Source: Macrobrachium rosenbergii (lineage: Eukaryota > Arthropoda > Malacostraca > Decapoda > Palaemonidae). From it: DNA of 64,000 nucleotides. The notes under the pieces are model-generated. The model worked only from the letters and a program-made list of their open reading frames with translations, searched no databases and had not been told where the DNA came from. The stretch covers positions 58,124,298 to 58,188,297 of the forward strand of contig NC_089755.1 in the NCBI RefSeq assembly GCF_040412425.1, read 5' to 3'. The position numbers were made by a program, and so were the translations under genes. This document shows, one piece after another, positions 35,685-48,559 of this stretch. Within the stretch, counting starts at the first letter, position 1. Each line of letters opens with the position of its first letter.

Positions 35685-35834
35685 TTAGACAGCTGTAACA
35701 CCAACAGGAGACTCTGAAAATAATTCACTGGCTTGAACATTATCAGATGCTGATGCGTGTTTATAATCTATCTTCACAGCTTCTGCTAACAATCTTCTCA
35801 GAGTTGCTTCTGGAGCAAGAGCCCGTGCTGGCAT
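35685..35834 (-). CDS. Candidate 49-codon coding fragment
   Basis: From ATG at 35834-35832 the minus strand is open to TAA at 35687-35685, reading MPARALAPEATLRRLLAEAV ... and ending ELFSESPVGVTAV. The amphipathic LRRLLAEAVKIDY stretch looks protein-like. It adjoins the end of the 98-bp array. An acceptor-like TAAGTAG lies just upstream. It could be a terminal exon or a retroelement scrap; no family was recognised. Confidence 0.2.
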   Translation of the reverse strand: MPARALAPEATLRRLLAEAVKIDYKHASASDNVQASELFSESPVGVTAV

Positions 35835-36056
35835 GAGGCCTACTTATCCTGAAACAACCACAAGAGTTATTCACTAAAAGTGGGGATTTTATTATCTGGA
35901 AGAAAGGAAATCATTAGAAATGTCACATCTTTGTTGCTTCGTCTTGAGATCTGGTTCAGTAATGAAATCTTGCCTGTATTTCTGAAAATTAAATGTTCAA
36001 GATGAAAATAAAGGAAATGGAGTTTTTTCTTCTTAAGAAAAATGTATTAAACTGAA

Positions 36057-36270
36057 GCCCAAGTCTGGAAGAAATCAATTTAAGTTTTTTCCACAAAAAA
36101 TTACCAAAAATATGGTTAACAACAAAATGCCACTTGGAAAATGAATCTTCTTGAAAGAAAAGGGATTTGCACTAATGTTCAAGTCTGAAAGAAATCTAGA
36201 AAAGTTTTTTATGAAAATGGCAAAAAAGAGGGCCAACAAAAAAATCCCTCCTGTAATAAAATGTGTTAAT
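36057..36270. repeat. ~120-bp degenerate tandem duplication
   Basis: CAAGTCTGGAAGAAATC...AAGTTTTTTCCACAAAAA and CAAGTCTGAAAGAAATC...AAGTTTTTTATGAAAATGG lie in direct orientation. Confidence 0.65.
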
Positions 36271-36589
36271 GGATTAAAGAAATGCTGGAGAAACAACAAA
36301 GCACAAGTAATCAGAGCAACACTCACTTCTGTAAGATGAAGACGGCCATGAATTCCTTCGAACGACTGAAGAAGAAGAAGAACAGCAATCTCTCCTTATT
36401 CTCAAGCTCTTCGTTGACACATAGGTATATATCGCATCATGCACGTCATATCTGTTATGGTCAAATTTTCATACCAAACATGCTGTGCTGTAGCGATATG
36501 TCCCTCTGTTCTGGTGAGCTGCGATTTTGTTAGAAATTCTTGTTGTTTAAGAGATACTTCTCAGCTTTGTGGCCTCCTTAGGACTCACT

Positions 36590-36725
36590 GTGACTCTCTG
36601 AGACTCAAACCTGACTCATCTGACTCCTATGCTTTCCTGCAACTAGATTCTAAGTGCTGAGACTCAAACCAGACTCCTACGGTTTGCTGCAACTAGATTC
36701 TAAGTATTAAATGTCAGAAGTACTG
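36590..36725. repeat. ~65-bp tandem duplication
   Basis: GAGACTCAAACC...GACTCCTA...GCAACTAGATTCTAAGT occurs twice in tandem (about 36599 and 36659). Confidence 0.8.
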
Positions 36726-37440
36726 GTATGTATCCTCTGGGTAGCCTGTTTCAATGGCAACCAGGTTAGGCGACCTATAACATAAAATTCACTTACAAAA
36801 TCTCGTGATTATTTTAACTCAATATTGTTACCTAGTTTAATTGCACAGTTATCCCTTTATGAAAATCAACTATTACTGTACAGAGAGGACATTCACTTAA
36901 ACAATTATTAGTCTGGTTCAAGAGCTCTGCTTTCTAAATAAACTAATAGCTTTGACATACTAAAATATACAGTAATTCTATGCCTGGAAAGGTAAGATTA
37001 TAACATTCTTTTCATCAGACACTCATGCAGACCAACAAAAGCAAAGAAGTTCATTGTTTACGACTTGAAGAATTTAAAACTTCATCCCAACACTGACTGT
37101 GGTTAAGGTCTACATGGTGAAACTTTCCCATAACTCAGTAGAGGGTTTTTATAAACCAGCCTTGGATGGTCGTGACCGTTTCAAGAGTCAACGAAAACAT
37201 GGCATTTATGGCCTGGAATGAAAGACGAATATTCTGGACTTGCAGCTTTTGGAAATCGCTGCTCCAAAGCCACATCCTCCACTGATGTCAAATAAACACA
37301 TCATGAATGGAGATGGTGACTTTGGGCAGAAGTTTCTCTCAAAGATGTTGATTGTTGATGATGATGAACCTGGGTAAAGAATTAGTATAGTCCATTAGCA
37401 ACGTTAAAATAAGTTCTCAAAATAAATTCTGGAACGTTAT

Positions 37441-37650
37441 TCGTGTACATTCCAGAATCTGGGTCGTCACTCATACGCATTCCAAAATCTGGAAAATCAA
37501 TTATAAACATCTCTAAATCTGGATCATTACCCGTACACAACCCAAAATCTGGATTATTACTTACACCCATTCCAAAAACTGGACCAGCATTCATACACAA
37601 ACTAAAATCTTTAACATCACTCGTACAGACTCCAGAATCTGGAATCTAAG
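37441..37650. repeat. 30-bp minisatellite, 7 units
   Basis: A conserved core (CCARAATCTGG) occurs every 30 bp, with a variable remainder ending in CAT or CAA. The period is ten codons, giving a plus-strand decapeptide series (IPESGSSLIR, IPKSGKSIIN...) and a minus-strand series (DPDFGM-like). A looser core continues to about 37800. Confidence 0.9.
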
Positions 37651-37809
37651 TCCTGGAACAAAAATCGTCTGTCTTCAAACTCTGAGGTCAACTATCAAGC
37701 ATTCCAACAGCTGTACATCCAATAACTGGAGCTTCCCCTAGTCATAATTCTAATCCTGGAACGTTGCTTCGGCTTACCGAAATTACTGGAAAAGATTCCA
37801 GTGGCTCAA

Positions 37810-38600
37810 GATGACGTAGGAAGAGCTAAAGTGAACAGATAGTAATTGTCAATGAATTACGTCTGTATTAAGTAATTGCTTGTCAATTACTGTCAGCCCA
37901 AATTAGCTACAAAGTCTCTGCAAAACGACAGCGTGATTCACTGTAGGGAGTCTATGACTGCAGTAGAGTGACGCCAGTTTGTCATATTAAACCATTCTAT
38001 TAATTAATCAAGGCTCTTAGTTATCAACTTATTAATATAACTGCTAAATTTCAATCAGGTTCCATACAGATAGAGATATATTGTACCTTTTAATAAAAGA
38101 TATCCGTAAGGTAAACAAATTAAAAATAACCAGAAAGGTATTACTCTATACACGAACAATTCTTCCTTGAAGGATAGAAATTAGGTCGCTTGTTAAAATT
38201 TACTCTTTCCATGCTTGTGCGAGCACGCATGCACGCTTGATTAACGTCTATATTATAGCTACAAACACAAAGATACGTTTACAAACTTAAGTCTACCTAT
38301 ATACCTATAGGCCTAGCAGACAAAGGTGCATTCGCAAACTTAGGCTTAAAAATAACCAAAATAAGTCATTAACATAAAACCTAAAACTTACAATATAAGC
38401 TCACGCCTAAAAAAAGACCCTTTAAATCAATTTTATACATGTGGAATGCATAGGCCTAATCTATTTCTATATACACGTCTTTTTTCCTATTGTCATTCCT
38501 GTCCTCAGGCAACTGTTTGTGTGGTGTGTGGAAACATCTGCTGATAAATAAAGGTAGTAACGTAAATCGTATATAATCATGATTAAGAAGGTAATAAATT
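37810..38600. other. No gene seen
   Basis: AT-rich, single-copy-looking sequence. No frame, repeat or splice pair was found. Confidence 0.45.
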
Positions 38601-38606
38601 ATGAAA

Positions 38607-38608
<2 letters not shown>

Positions 38609-38684
<76 letters not shown>
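38609..38684. repeat. (GA)n microsatellite
   Basis: About 38 uninterrupted GA dinucleotides. Confidence 0.97.
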
Positions 38685-38687
<3 letters not shown>

Positions 38688-39307
38688 AGTTACTGCTTGC
38701 ATTTTATAGAAAACGATAAAGAAAATTCTGAAAGAAAATGGTTTAATTGCAATATGCGGTGCCTATAACATCAAATGTGATTCTCGCACTTTTATCTATA
38801 AACAATATATAGCAGCGTTCTGTATTATTCTGAGATTATTCCAGTAAATTTAAAGATTTACAACCCGTTGCTTTTAGACTTACGGAATATAAACCAGTAT
38901 TTATGTAATCTTTGCTTACGACTGCCATAAGTAACCGCAACTGAATTTTGAACGTGGAAACAAAATCAATCGAAAATTAATGTTATTACCGTTAATAAGA
39001 CAGTTTTATCAATGTTATTGTTCCCTGTCTCTACTCCCACAATCAAGAGCACAATTATCCTAAGGTAATTCGCAAGAATAAAAAAGTTTCCTTCCTTGAT
39101 TCAGAAACCACCTGTAGCCTACGCCTGTTTGCCTTGTACACTATCCTAAACCATCCTACACGTAGACCAAGGAGCCTATCGCCAAAAGGACCTGCCTTCC
39201 ACTTAGGAAAAACAGATTGCCTGGGACTGATTGATATCCTTCACCAACAAAACCATTTTTCAGGGCTTACGGCGAGTCGCCAAAGTGTCAAAGAGGGTCG
39301 CTGATGC

Positions 39308-39360
39308 TATCTCTAGACCTATAGCCTACGCTTGGTCAGAACAGAGTCTAGAGATAGCTG
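39308..39360. repeat. Inverted repeat with perfect 13-bp arms
   Basis: GCTATCTCTAGAC and its exact complement GTCTAGAGATAGC are separated by about 26 nt. Confidence 0.8.
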
Positions 39361-40299
39361 GCGATAGATAAATGGAAGTATATAAACATTGTCTCTATCT
39401 GTCTCTCTCTTTATCTTTCTCTCCCTTTGGGTTTTATGCTGTGCGAGTCTAAATAAATAGACGACACTGGGTTCTTACTTTTAAAATCTGCCATTTTTGG
39501 GGGGTTAACAGTGTGTTCCCACTCGAACCAGTGTGTGCCTAAGGGCTTTAAATTCATAGCAGGTCTTTCTCTGACAATTATAAAACTTATTTCTAACGCA
39601 AATGAAGACCAGGTCATTGATCACTGACCTAACATCACCTAGCTTCGTTACAAACCACGCTTTGGGCCTATAGCAACGGTTGTTTTTCCTCCAGTCACTT
39701 GCATATAGCTTAACATAGTACTAGCAGTGAGAGAAAGATTCGATTTAATCAGATTTAAGTCAAGTTTGGCCTGATCTGACGCAAGTGAGAGGAACAGGCT
39801 ATAAATGTAACTATTTCTACGCTAACTGCTTTCTAAACTGTCTTAACAGTTCCTCAGTACATAGGAAAGTTTGAATCAAAGGCAATAGTGCCGTAACCCT
39901 CATCGGTCTAGCGGAGACGCTAGTTTTGGCCCAATTTTTAAGTCAGGTCGTCAGAGTACTGCTGTTCCATATTTTTAAATATCGTTACATTTCCGAAAAA
40001 AACTTAGTTACGCCATATGTCACGCTATGTTGGCTCTCATGTTTCATTGTAACCCATTCCCGTACAAATGATGTCGAAATATTTCATGTATATGAATAAC
40101 GATGAAATTTACATACAAGTTTAACTTGGGGATTTTTTTAGACGTTCAGTTCAAAGAAAAACGTATTAGCGTCACATTCTTATTTTGGAATGCAATGAAC
40201 TTGTATTTTATGAACAAGAAAGTGAATAATATCGTTGCGATAGAATAAAAATAAAAATTTGATCGAGAGTCAGAATAATATAATTACAAAAAGCTAGAT

Positions 40300-40456
<157 letters not shown>

Positions 40457-40837
40457 CATACATATACGTAATATATAAACAAAACAAAAATCGTATCAGA
40501 GCTGTTAAATAAGATACGGGGAATATAAAATAAAATAAATGGCATATTCTTATCAAAAGTTCCTTACGAAAAAGGAATTAAGAAATTTACCGACATGAAT
40601 AAAGGACGAAAAATGCAAAACGAATGAAATGGCTAAAAAAAATTATAAATAAGATATGAAAGCTCGGCAATACAAGAGATAAATCGAACAGTATTCCGTT
40701 TGTTACGCTCGAGATAAAAAAAAAATCATTTGCCCTGTCGAACTTAAATTTTTCTTACCTACATTTAGATTGGGTCTTTTACGCTTTGAAATGACGCAGC
40801 CAATCAATTCCTGACCTTTAATTTTTCGAGCATAAAA

Positions 40838-40839
<2 letters not shown>

Positions 40840-40891
<52 letters not shown>

Positions 40892-40950
40892 AGAGAGAAT
40901 TTTGGTTGTAATTCATTATCTTTGTTGCTATCGCTTACAAGATGGAAACG

Positions 40951-41000
<50 letters not shown>

Positions 41001-41148
41001 GAATAATTCGTTGAATAAAATGGCTGCATTATGTGAATTGATTTTGTACCGAGTTTTCTAATTTTTCTTCTAATTCGCTTTTCCTGCACGTCAATATTAG
41101 TCAATAATTAGCCAACACAAGATGCCTCAATGAAGGTCTTCTTCCTTC

Positions 41149-41197
<49 letters not shown>

Positions 41198-41221
41198 AAT
41201 AATAATAATAATAATAATAAC
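40840..41221. repeat. (GA)n then two (AAT)n tracts
   Basis: (GA)n at 40840-40900 with one AAGA slip; (AAT)n at 40955-41000 and 41148-41221. AT-rich spacers contain no gene. Confidence 0.95.
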
Positions 41222-41628
41222 GTAACTGATGCTTAGCAGGGCGGGGGGGAAATCTTACAGCATTACTGGTCATAACTGCCCATTCATCAGAATTATACTA
41301 TAATTACTATTTGCAGATACTTCTGAATGACGAGTGAAGCATCATTCACGATTAATAAATGCATAAATATCAACGATTCGGTATTTATTAATAAAAATGC
41401 AAATAAATCTGTACCATGGCTCGTGACACCTGATTTACTGGGAGAATTGTTTTAGGTAAAATAACCGTAAAATAAGTCTTGGTCGAGAAGAGTTAGATAT
41501 TTTTTTTTCTGTTAAGGTATTATGGTCAATATCCTTTAAGTTATATTTCATAAAAATTCAGTTGCTTTAAGCAGAAAACGAATAGAAATCATGAGTAAAC
41601 CTCGTTGGTTTAAAAGCAAATTTTACAA

Positions 41629-41860
41629 AGACAACACGGGAAATTGTAAAACGGATATACAATCAGATTACTCGAGTTGTAAAATAAAAAAATACAAGAA
41701 TTGAGACAAGGGTACAAAGACATAAAATTTTGCATGTACAACCCTGGAAATTATAAAACGAATATACAGTCAGATTATACGAGTTGTAAAATAAAGAATA
41801 CAACAAGAATTGAGACAGAGACAACGAGACAATGGTACATAGACATAAAATAAATAAAAC
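41629..41860. repeat. ~118-bp tandem duplication
   Basis: AAATTGTAAAACGGATATAC...CGAGTTGTAAAATAAA...AAGAATTGAGACA and the same block with AAATTATAAAACGAATATAC lie in direct orientation. Confidence 0.8.
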
Positions 41861-41917
41861 CTAAAATATAAAGTTTTAAAGTACAAAAAACAAAGTTAAT
41901 TTCGGCTGGAATATTAC

Positions 41918-42060
41918 CTCTCGAAGGCAGGCGAAGGCTGGAGGCTGCTTCTTGGCTTCCTGTCCTTCTCCTGAGAGAGAGAGGGACTTACTGCCTCTAA
42001 CAGCCAGGGAGGTGAGTTTAAATAGCCCATAGAAGCCACGCCCCCTCTTTCGAGGCCTAC
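41918..42060 (-). promoter_or_regulatory. TATA + initiator core promoter with short first exon
   Basis: On the minus strand a TATTTAAA TATA-type box (42024-42017) lies 32 bp upstream of an arthropod initiator-like CAGT (C at 41993, A at 41992). That is the expected -31/+1 spacing. A GC-box-like GGGGGCGTGG lies about 25 bp further upstream. Downstream, about 75 nt end in a donor GAGAG|GTAATATT (41918/41917), suggesting a short non-coding first exon. An alternative is an internal exon using the acceptor CTCTCTCTCTCAG|GAGAAGG. No downstream exon was found, so the gene is unknown. Confidence 0.42.
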
Positions 42061-42430
42061 CTAAACCACGCCTTCGTCGAATTGTGGGGTACTGCTAGCC
42101 GGACGACACCAAAAATTCGAAAATACCCCCAAAAAGTACAGTTTCCCAGCCACCCTCTTTCAGACGTGTCAAAGCAAACTCCTGGATTTCGCGAGACCCA
42201 ATCTGCCGACTGGAAAATTGGCAAAAGGACCCGTTTCCCTTCGCCGAAATTCAAGAAGAAGGTGACATGTGGCGTTTTCAACTTTCACATGACTTCGTGA
42301 TTTTGGGAGATAGCCCCAGGGCTGCTTGGTGTTCATACTAATGAGTAGAGATTTAGGGATATGGTGACACGAAGGCGTCGTGTGATCAGAAATCCCCAAG
42401 AAAAATTTTGTGAAGAAGAAGCTGGAGGTG
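42061..42430. other. GC-richer region, open on both strands, unassigned
   Basis: About 370 bp of higher GC with overlapping frames of about 75 codons on both strands (42057-42281 minus, 42082-42300 plus). It lies upstream of the TATA promoter. It may be regulatory DNA or a transposon fragment; I cannot tell which. Confidence 0.3.
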
Positions 42431-42439
42431 GAGAGGGCG

Positions 42440-42508
42440 TCTTTTCTTAGGCCATATATTCACATGTCAGGGGTTGGACAGCTGTCAGCTTTATTGCTTT
42501 GTATGTAT

Positions 42509-42597
<89 letters not shown>

Positions 42598-42657
42598 TTT
42601 TCTTAAGCCATATATTCACATGTCAGGGGTTGGACTACTGTCAGCTTTAATGCTTTG

Positions 42658-42695
<38 letters not shown>

Positions 42696-42816
42696 TTAAT
42701 AATTTTTCTAATAATAATACTACTATATATAGAATTATAATGGTTTTTTCAATACATTTTTCATGACTGCTGTGGTGAAAAATAATTTTACAAATATATA
42801 TACAGTATATTGCTTT

Positions 42817-42870
<54 letters not shown>

Positions 42871-42988
42871 TTTTTTCTAATAATAATACTACTAGCCTAT
42901 ATATAGAATTATAATGGTTTTTCAATACATTTTCATGAATGCTGTGGTGAAAAATAATTTTACAAATATATATACAGTATATTGCTTT

Positions 42989-43033
<45 letters not shown>

Positions 43034-43159
43034 TAATAATAATAATAATAATATCATAACTATAAATAGAATAATGGTAATTTCAATGCCTTTTTCAAGA
43101 AAAATATTTTGGTAAAAAATAATTTTATAAATATATCTACATATCTTTATTGATTTGTA

Positions 43160-43222
<63 letters not shown>
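42440..43222. repeat. Tandem units each containing (AAT)n
   Basis: A 60-bp block (CCATATATTCACATGTCAGG...) flanks the first (AAT)n twice. A second block (TAGAATTATAATGG...TTTTCATGA...CTGTGGTGAAAAATAATTTT) then recurs at about 42730, 42903 and, degenerate, 43060, each followed by a new (AAT)n. The (AAT)n tracts are at 42510, 42661, 42821, 42990 and 43159. Confidence 0.9.
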
Positions 43223-43223
<1 letters not shown>

Positions 43224-43270
43224 GATAATTATTTCAATGCATTTTCATGGCTGGAATGGTAAAGGAATTA

Positions 43271-43565
<295 letters not shown>

Positions 43566-43569
43566 CCTT

Positions 43570-44510
43570 TTCTAAAGAGAAAAAAATTCAGTAATCACAA
43601 CTTCACCATATAAATTATCTAAGTTTTCGAAAAACATACCACTTACATATAGAAAAATACGAGCACTTTAGAGAGTAATTTCTAATATTGTCCTACGAGT
43701 GAGTAACACAAAGCAAAACATTCCATTGCCCTTAGATATTCATGACAGACACTCGTGTAATGACTTTTAAATGAATAATTGAAGTATAAGTAAGTTAACA
43801 GACTTATAATAAATAGTTTTAGACAACAAAATATACATAAAGTTTGATGCAAGCCTACCTAGATACATTTTTGAAACTCCATAAATGCTCTGTAATTACG
43901 TTTTGAAGTACTGTTGTAGATACATGGGAACTAGATAATAAATTACAATTCTTAAGTACACCAGAGCATGATTCCCAAGTACAGTTCCTAAGTCCACTGG
44001 AATTCAATTTCAGCCTAGAACTCCTTTATACTCTAGGATTAAATCTGGAATTACAGTTCCCAAGTTCTAAAGAAATTAAATTTTCAAGCAATCTAGAGTT
44101 AAGTCACTAACCATAATTCCTGTAATCGAGATCCTTGGTACAATTTTTTATTAACATTCCTGTGCATTATCTTATGCAGACATCTTCACCTAATCTTTCT
44201 TTTTTCTATTAGGCAGCCCATTACGGAGAGAAAAACGAAAAAGTGGGTGATAATAAATTGGAATAAAAAAAGTGGGTGATAATAAATTGGAATAAAGAGG
44301 GCATATAACAGGGCCAGTTTTCAGATTCACGAAAAATATCACTCGTGTTAAAATGAAACTGATTTGGTTGATATATTCCACTGCATTTTGATATTAGAGA
44401 ATTATTTAAAGAATACATGAATATTGGATTCTCAGAAAAGACACTAGAAATAAATGACATCTATTGGAGATAACATAGACGAGAGTTTTAAACCTGTTGT
44501 GGTTGACCAT
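43570..44510. other. No gene seen
   Basis: AT-rich. A small direct repeat (AAAAAGTGGGTGATAATAAA at about 44239 and 44268) is the only structure. Confidence 0.5.
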
Positions 44511-44519
44511 AAGGATACT

Positions 44520-44525
44520 TCACTC

Positions 44526-44594
<69 letters not shown>

Positions 44595-44892
44595 TTAAAA
44601 TGATTAAATTTAACCCCCAAAATTAAATATATTCTTTAGGAGATGGATCATTCTAAACCACATAGAATATAAATTTGTTTCCTTTGAAAGAGAGAGAAAC
44701 AGCTTCAAACTCCAATGTAGCTTTAGAACTCAACATCTTTAACATCATAGAATATAAATTATCATATAGAGAGATGATAAGCAGTCTCAAACTTCTTTGT
44801 GATCACATGAAATATATAATTGTGATTTCAAAGAGAAATAGATATAGCTTTAAAACTCCTTACTTGCAACTTTAGAAATAAGTGCTATTTTA

Positions 44893-44957
<65 letters not shown>

Positions 44958-45097
44958 TAGCTTCAAACTAAGTATCATTAGCCTCATAGAATAAAAGTTA
45001 CCTTAGAAGAGAGAGAGGCTAATATATAGATTCAAACTCTTTCTTTCTAACAACAGTGTATATAAGTACACGTGAATTGAAAGAATATCTGTTATAT

Positions 45098-45189
<92 letters not shown>

Positions 45190-45212
45190 CAGAGAGAGAC
45201 AGAGACAGAGAT
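44520..45212. repeat. Degenerate tandem repeat with (GA)n in each unit
   Basis: (GA)n at 44530-44592, 44896-44954 and 45101-45212. Flanks share CAGCTTCAAACT, TAGCTTTA(G/A)AACTC and CATAGAATAAAAGTTA/CATAGAATATAAATTA. Confidence 0.8.
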
Positions 45213-45682
45213 AGATGCACCTGTGACGTGAGGAACCTGTCCCCTGGGGACTCCCTTCTCCAATCAGATATGACCTGTAGGCCGAAGGAACTCCCAAGAA
45301 AAATGATTTTACCGAGCCCTACAGGACCTTCAGGAGCTTATCTTCAGAAGCATGAGAGTGGTGGGGAATTGTACCAGGAAGTCTGACATAAGTGGGACCC
45401 AATTAACTGGGCGACAGCTTGATGTTCGAATGGAAACATTTTCTCCTAATTAGTCTAGATGGAGTAAATTATGATTGATGATCCTACAGTCTTCAGGAAT
45501 ACACAGATGCCTTTTAGGCATTGCTATGAGGTAGGCTGAAGTAAAAATGATTTTGATTTGAAAGTAAGAGAGAGACCAGAAAAAATTTACCACGAAGAAA
45601 GTAACTCAAGACTGATAAATGTACAGTCTTTTAAAGCCAAGTTATTTTCTCCCATGTTTCATTATTATGAATAGGGTTACAT

Positions 45683-45985
45683 TACCAATCCACAGCTACA
45701 ATTCAAAAGAAGTGAGAGATGAAAGGAAATGACCTAAATGACAGTTGATGGAGTTATGGGATAAACAATGATTGGTTAAAAAAATCAGAATACTTCAGTA
45801 AAGCAGATCAACAGGACTTCATGAATAGTTATCAACAATCCACAGCTAAAATCCAAAAGAAGTGAGAGATGAAAGGAAATGACTTATATGACAGATAATG
45901 GATGTAATGAAATAAACAATGATTGTTTTAAGAAAATCAGAATACTTCAGTAAAGCAGATCAACAGGTCTGAATGAATAGTTTAT
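45683..45985. repeat. ~150-bp tandem duplication
   Basis: AATCCACAGCTACAATTCAA at 45687 recurs 150 bp later, with AGAAGTGAGAGATGAAAGGA and ATACTTCAGTAAAGCAGATC in both copies. Confidence 0.88.
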
Positions 45986-45989
45986 CAAT

Positions 45990-46800
45990 ATTCGAATGGA
46001 TATATAGGTCTGAAAGTTTAAACTGTTGCCATCTCAGTGTTTAAGTTTAGTAGGTCTGTTTGCCAAGCAAGCTAACAAAACTGTTTACACTGAAGATACT
46101 TCTGAAGGTTAATGACTGATGACTGAAGATTTCAGCTCTAAAGTATATTTACTCTTTAGTTCAGAACTTAAAGTCATAACATTCTCTTCTTGCTTTCGCA
46201 GTCCTCAAATTTACTTCCTTTTCGAATCTTGTCTTACCTGTAAATGACAAATGATTTAGTAAAAAGGTTAATATTCACTTTTTTTCATGATTCTTGATTT
46301 AGTCAAGTACTTAATTGTCCATATTTCCCAGGATTCTGTATTGCAAAAATCAGTTTTATCCCACAGTAACCCCTTCAAAGGTTACTAGCATTATCTAAAA
46401 CAAAAATCAGTTACTAGTAAACTCGCCCCCTCAAGAAAAAGGGAAAGATATTGCAGTTTACCATTTTTATATTGTCTCTGGAGACTAAGTAATTTACAAT
46501 AAATCAATGGATGAATACAGAACATTAACCAGTGGACAAACGATTGCCTTAACAAGGATACAGGTGACACAATATAATAGCCAGGCCTACACAGAAGACA
46601 GAGATATGGTGCATGAAGAGTTTTGAAAAGCTCCATTTTCAGTTGCAGTTAAAAAAACCAAATGGTGATAAAGCTTAAAATATTCAGATGCATAAGGGGA
46701 ATTGCATCCACTAAATCACTTACAAATCCACGAAAAGATTTATGATTAACATGCATTTATCATTATTATTATTTATTTATTTATTTATTTATTTTTAAAT
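45990..46800. other. No confident gene
   Basis: An acceptor-like TTTACAG at 46238 on the minus strand opens a 24-codon charged frame ending at 46161. It is too short to distinguish from chance. Confidence 0.3.
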
Positions 46801-47060
46801 ATACATCTTTTTCCATACAGAGATTGGCTCTAGCAAGGTCTTTGGCATGATGCTGTTAGCCCCATGTCCTTCACAGACCTACTGTAGATATAACCTGCCA
46901 TAGTCGACTAACTACCAGGTACATAGCTCATTTGGGAATCAAAGCCTTGACTCTAAGGATGCATATAATCTACTCAGTGCATCCCTCACCAGAATAAGAG
47001 AACCACTCTTTCCAGTCTGCTATTACAGCTTTTATTCTGTCGACCAAAAAAAAATATACA
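46800..47060. mobile_element. Probable degenerate SINE / tRNA-related relic
   Basis: GATGCTGTTAGCCCCATGTC, ACTACCAGGTACATAGCTCA and TTTGGGAATCAAAGCCTTGA resemble the 3' half of tRNA-related decapod repeats as I remember them. A weak B-box-like GCTTTGATTCC is on the minus strand. Confidence 0.28.
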
Positions 47061-48400
47061 AACCAAAGGTATAAAATCTATGAAGAAAATGAGGTCTATT
47101 CATACATGCTTCAAACTAGTGGACTTGCCTTATTTCTGAAGAGGAAACTGAGATACTATTGCTTTCCAAGTGCTTGAAAGAGATGCATTAAAACCACATA
47201 CCCATATGTCTTCTTGTTGACTTATATCTCTACAAGGGATTGGTGTACTCATCTTTTAGACACGACAAACTCCTGGACAACAAACATGAAGTCATATCTT
47301 TTTGGATAGTATAACCATCGCCATATCCAGATCACCCAGCTGGGATGTTGGATTTCTTGTGGTATCTTTTGGGTGTTATGGAAGGTTGCACCTTCCCTTG
47401 GCTCAGTATTTTGAAACCCTATTCGGATAAGATACTGGCATTAAAAATATAAGAGGCCATGCAGCTCTCTATCTCCTAACAGACCCACTCATAGAACTTT
47501 TACTCCTGGTTTCTACAGACTCTCAAGTCTTCTTGTTAATCCCCCAAGAGGGGTTCACAAAAATTCTAAGCTATCAAAACAGCATTCTTTTTTTTTTTTG
47601 ACTTGTGCAGCATCATATTTTGTCAGGACTTGTACACTGTTAAGAGTTTAGCATTTCCTTCCAGATGTAGCATGAATGACAGGCATGAGACACTCCCGTG
47701 TCCTTTCAAAACATTGTACATTATTCTTCCTCAGTTTCTGCTACAGCCACCATCCAGCACTTCTCGCTTATCTGATTCCCCATTGTCCTGTCTCCAAGGA
47801 AAAAGAAAAACTCAACGTTCTGGTACAGAAACCTTCTACGAGAAACACTGCTCTCACTCAAGGTAGCCTACATGAAGTTTGGACTAAGGTCTTAACTGTT
47901 GCCCTGACTTTACTTGATAGAAAAGTTCCGTTTTTTGTTCAAATGATTATTGCAATTGCTTACAGGTCAGACCTACAAAGCTAACAGTTCTTTAGGCACA
48001 TCGTCGAGTGGGCTCACTGCCAGAAGGTACTGTCAGCCTGACAGTAGCCTCCCTTCAGACTGGTAATGGAATTCCAATCAGAAAGCAGTTTTAAACTTCA
48101 GTTGCTCTTTGTTCCAAGTACTTATTTGAGATAAGAAACTTCATGCAGCTGGGAACTGGAAACATTAAGAGTTCTCGCCCTACTTGAGGAACTCTTGCCA
48201 TCTCTGGAAGGTAGATCTTATGTTTTTCGAAAATGGAGCATTGGGCTTAATAAGGCAATGGTTTGTATATGTGCCACATATCTGATGCTGTCCATAAGCT
48301 AAAGCCATCAGTTTTGTACAAATTCAACAAAAACATCTTGATATTACAGCCTGAAACAACCATAAAGCTCAGGATAATTTTCAGACTATAAAAAACAGTC
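47060..48400. other. Unassigned; possible old transposon remnant
   Basis: Higher GC than the surroundings and several interrupted plus-strand frames (47603-47866, 47676-47984) that look like decayed coding sequence, but no recognised motif. Confidence 0.25.
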
Positions 48401-48419
48401 GAAAGAATTTGGCACTTAC

Positions 48420-48500
48420 TTGTTGTAGTAGCTTTGCCACAATCAAGAGATTTCTCTAGCATAACCACTATTCCATCAAGATATTGGGGTATCTCTGTTG
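48420..48500 (-). CDS. Candidate coding exon, 81 nt, phase 1-1
   Basis: On the minus strand the acceptor TTTTGATCAACTGTAG|CA and a consensus donor ACAACAA|GTAAGTGCC bound 81 nt that read TEIPQYLDGIVVMLEKSLDC followed by GKATTT. A second acceptor 52 nt upstream (TATTTTGCAG|GTCTG, 48552) would give a different frame that stops at 48476. No family was recognised. Same strand as the 54-63 kb exons. Confidence 0.3.
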
Positions 48501-48559
48501 CTACAGTTGATCAAAAGTACGTGAACAGCAATTTTCCTTTCCTTGGACAGACCTGCAAA

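Noticed and set aside
46161..46237. Minus-strand phase-1 segment of 24 codons after TTTACAG
   Set aside because: Its start GTAAGA is as good a donor as the AG is an acceptor, and 24 open codons are expected by chance after many acceptors here.
47603..47984. Overlapping plus-strand frames of 87 and 102 codons
   Set aside because: No recognised motif, frame keeps breaking, no splice pair; left as unassigned decayed sequence.
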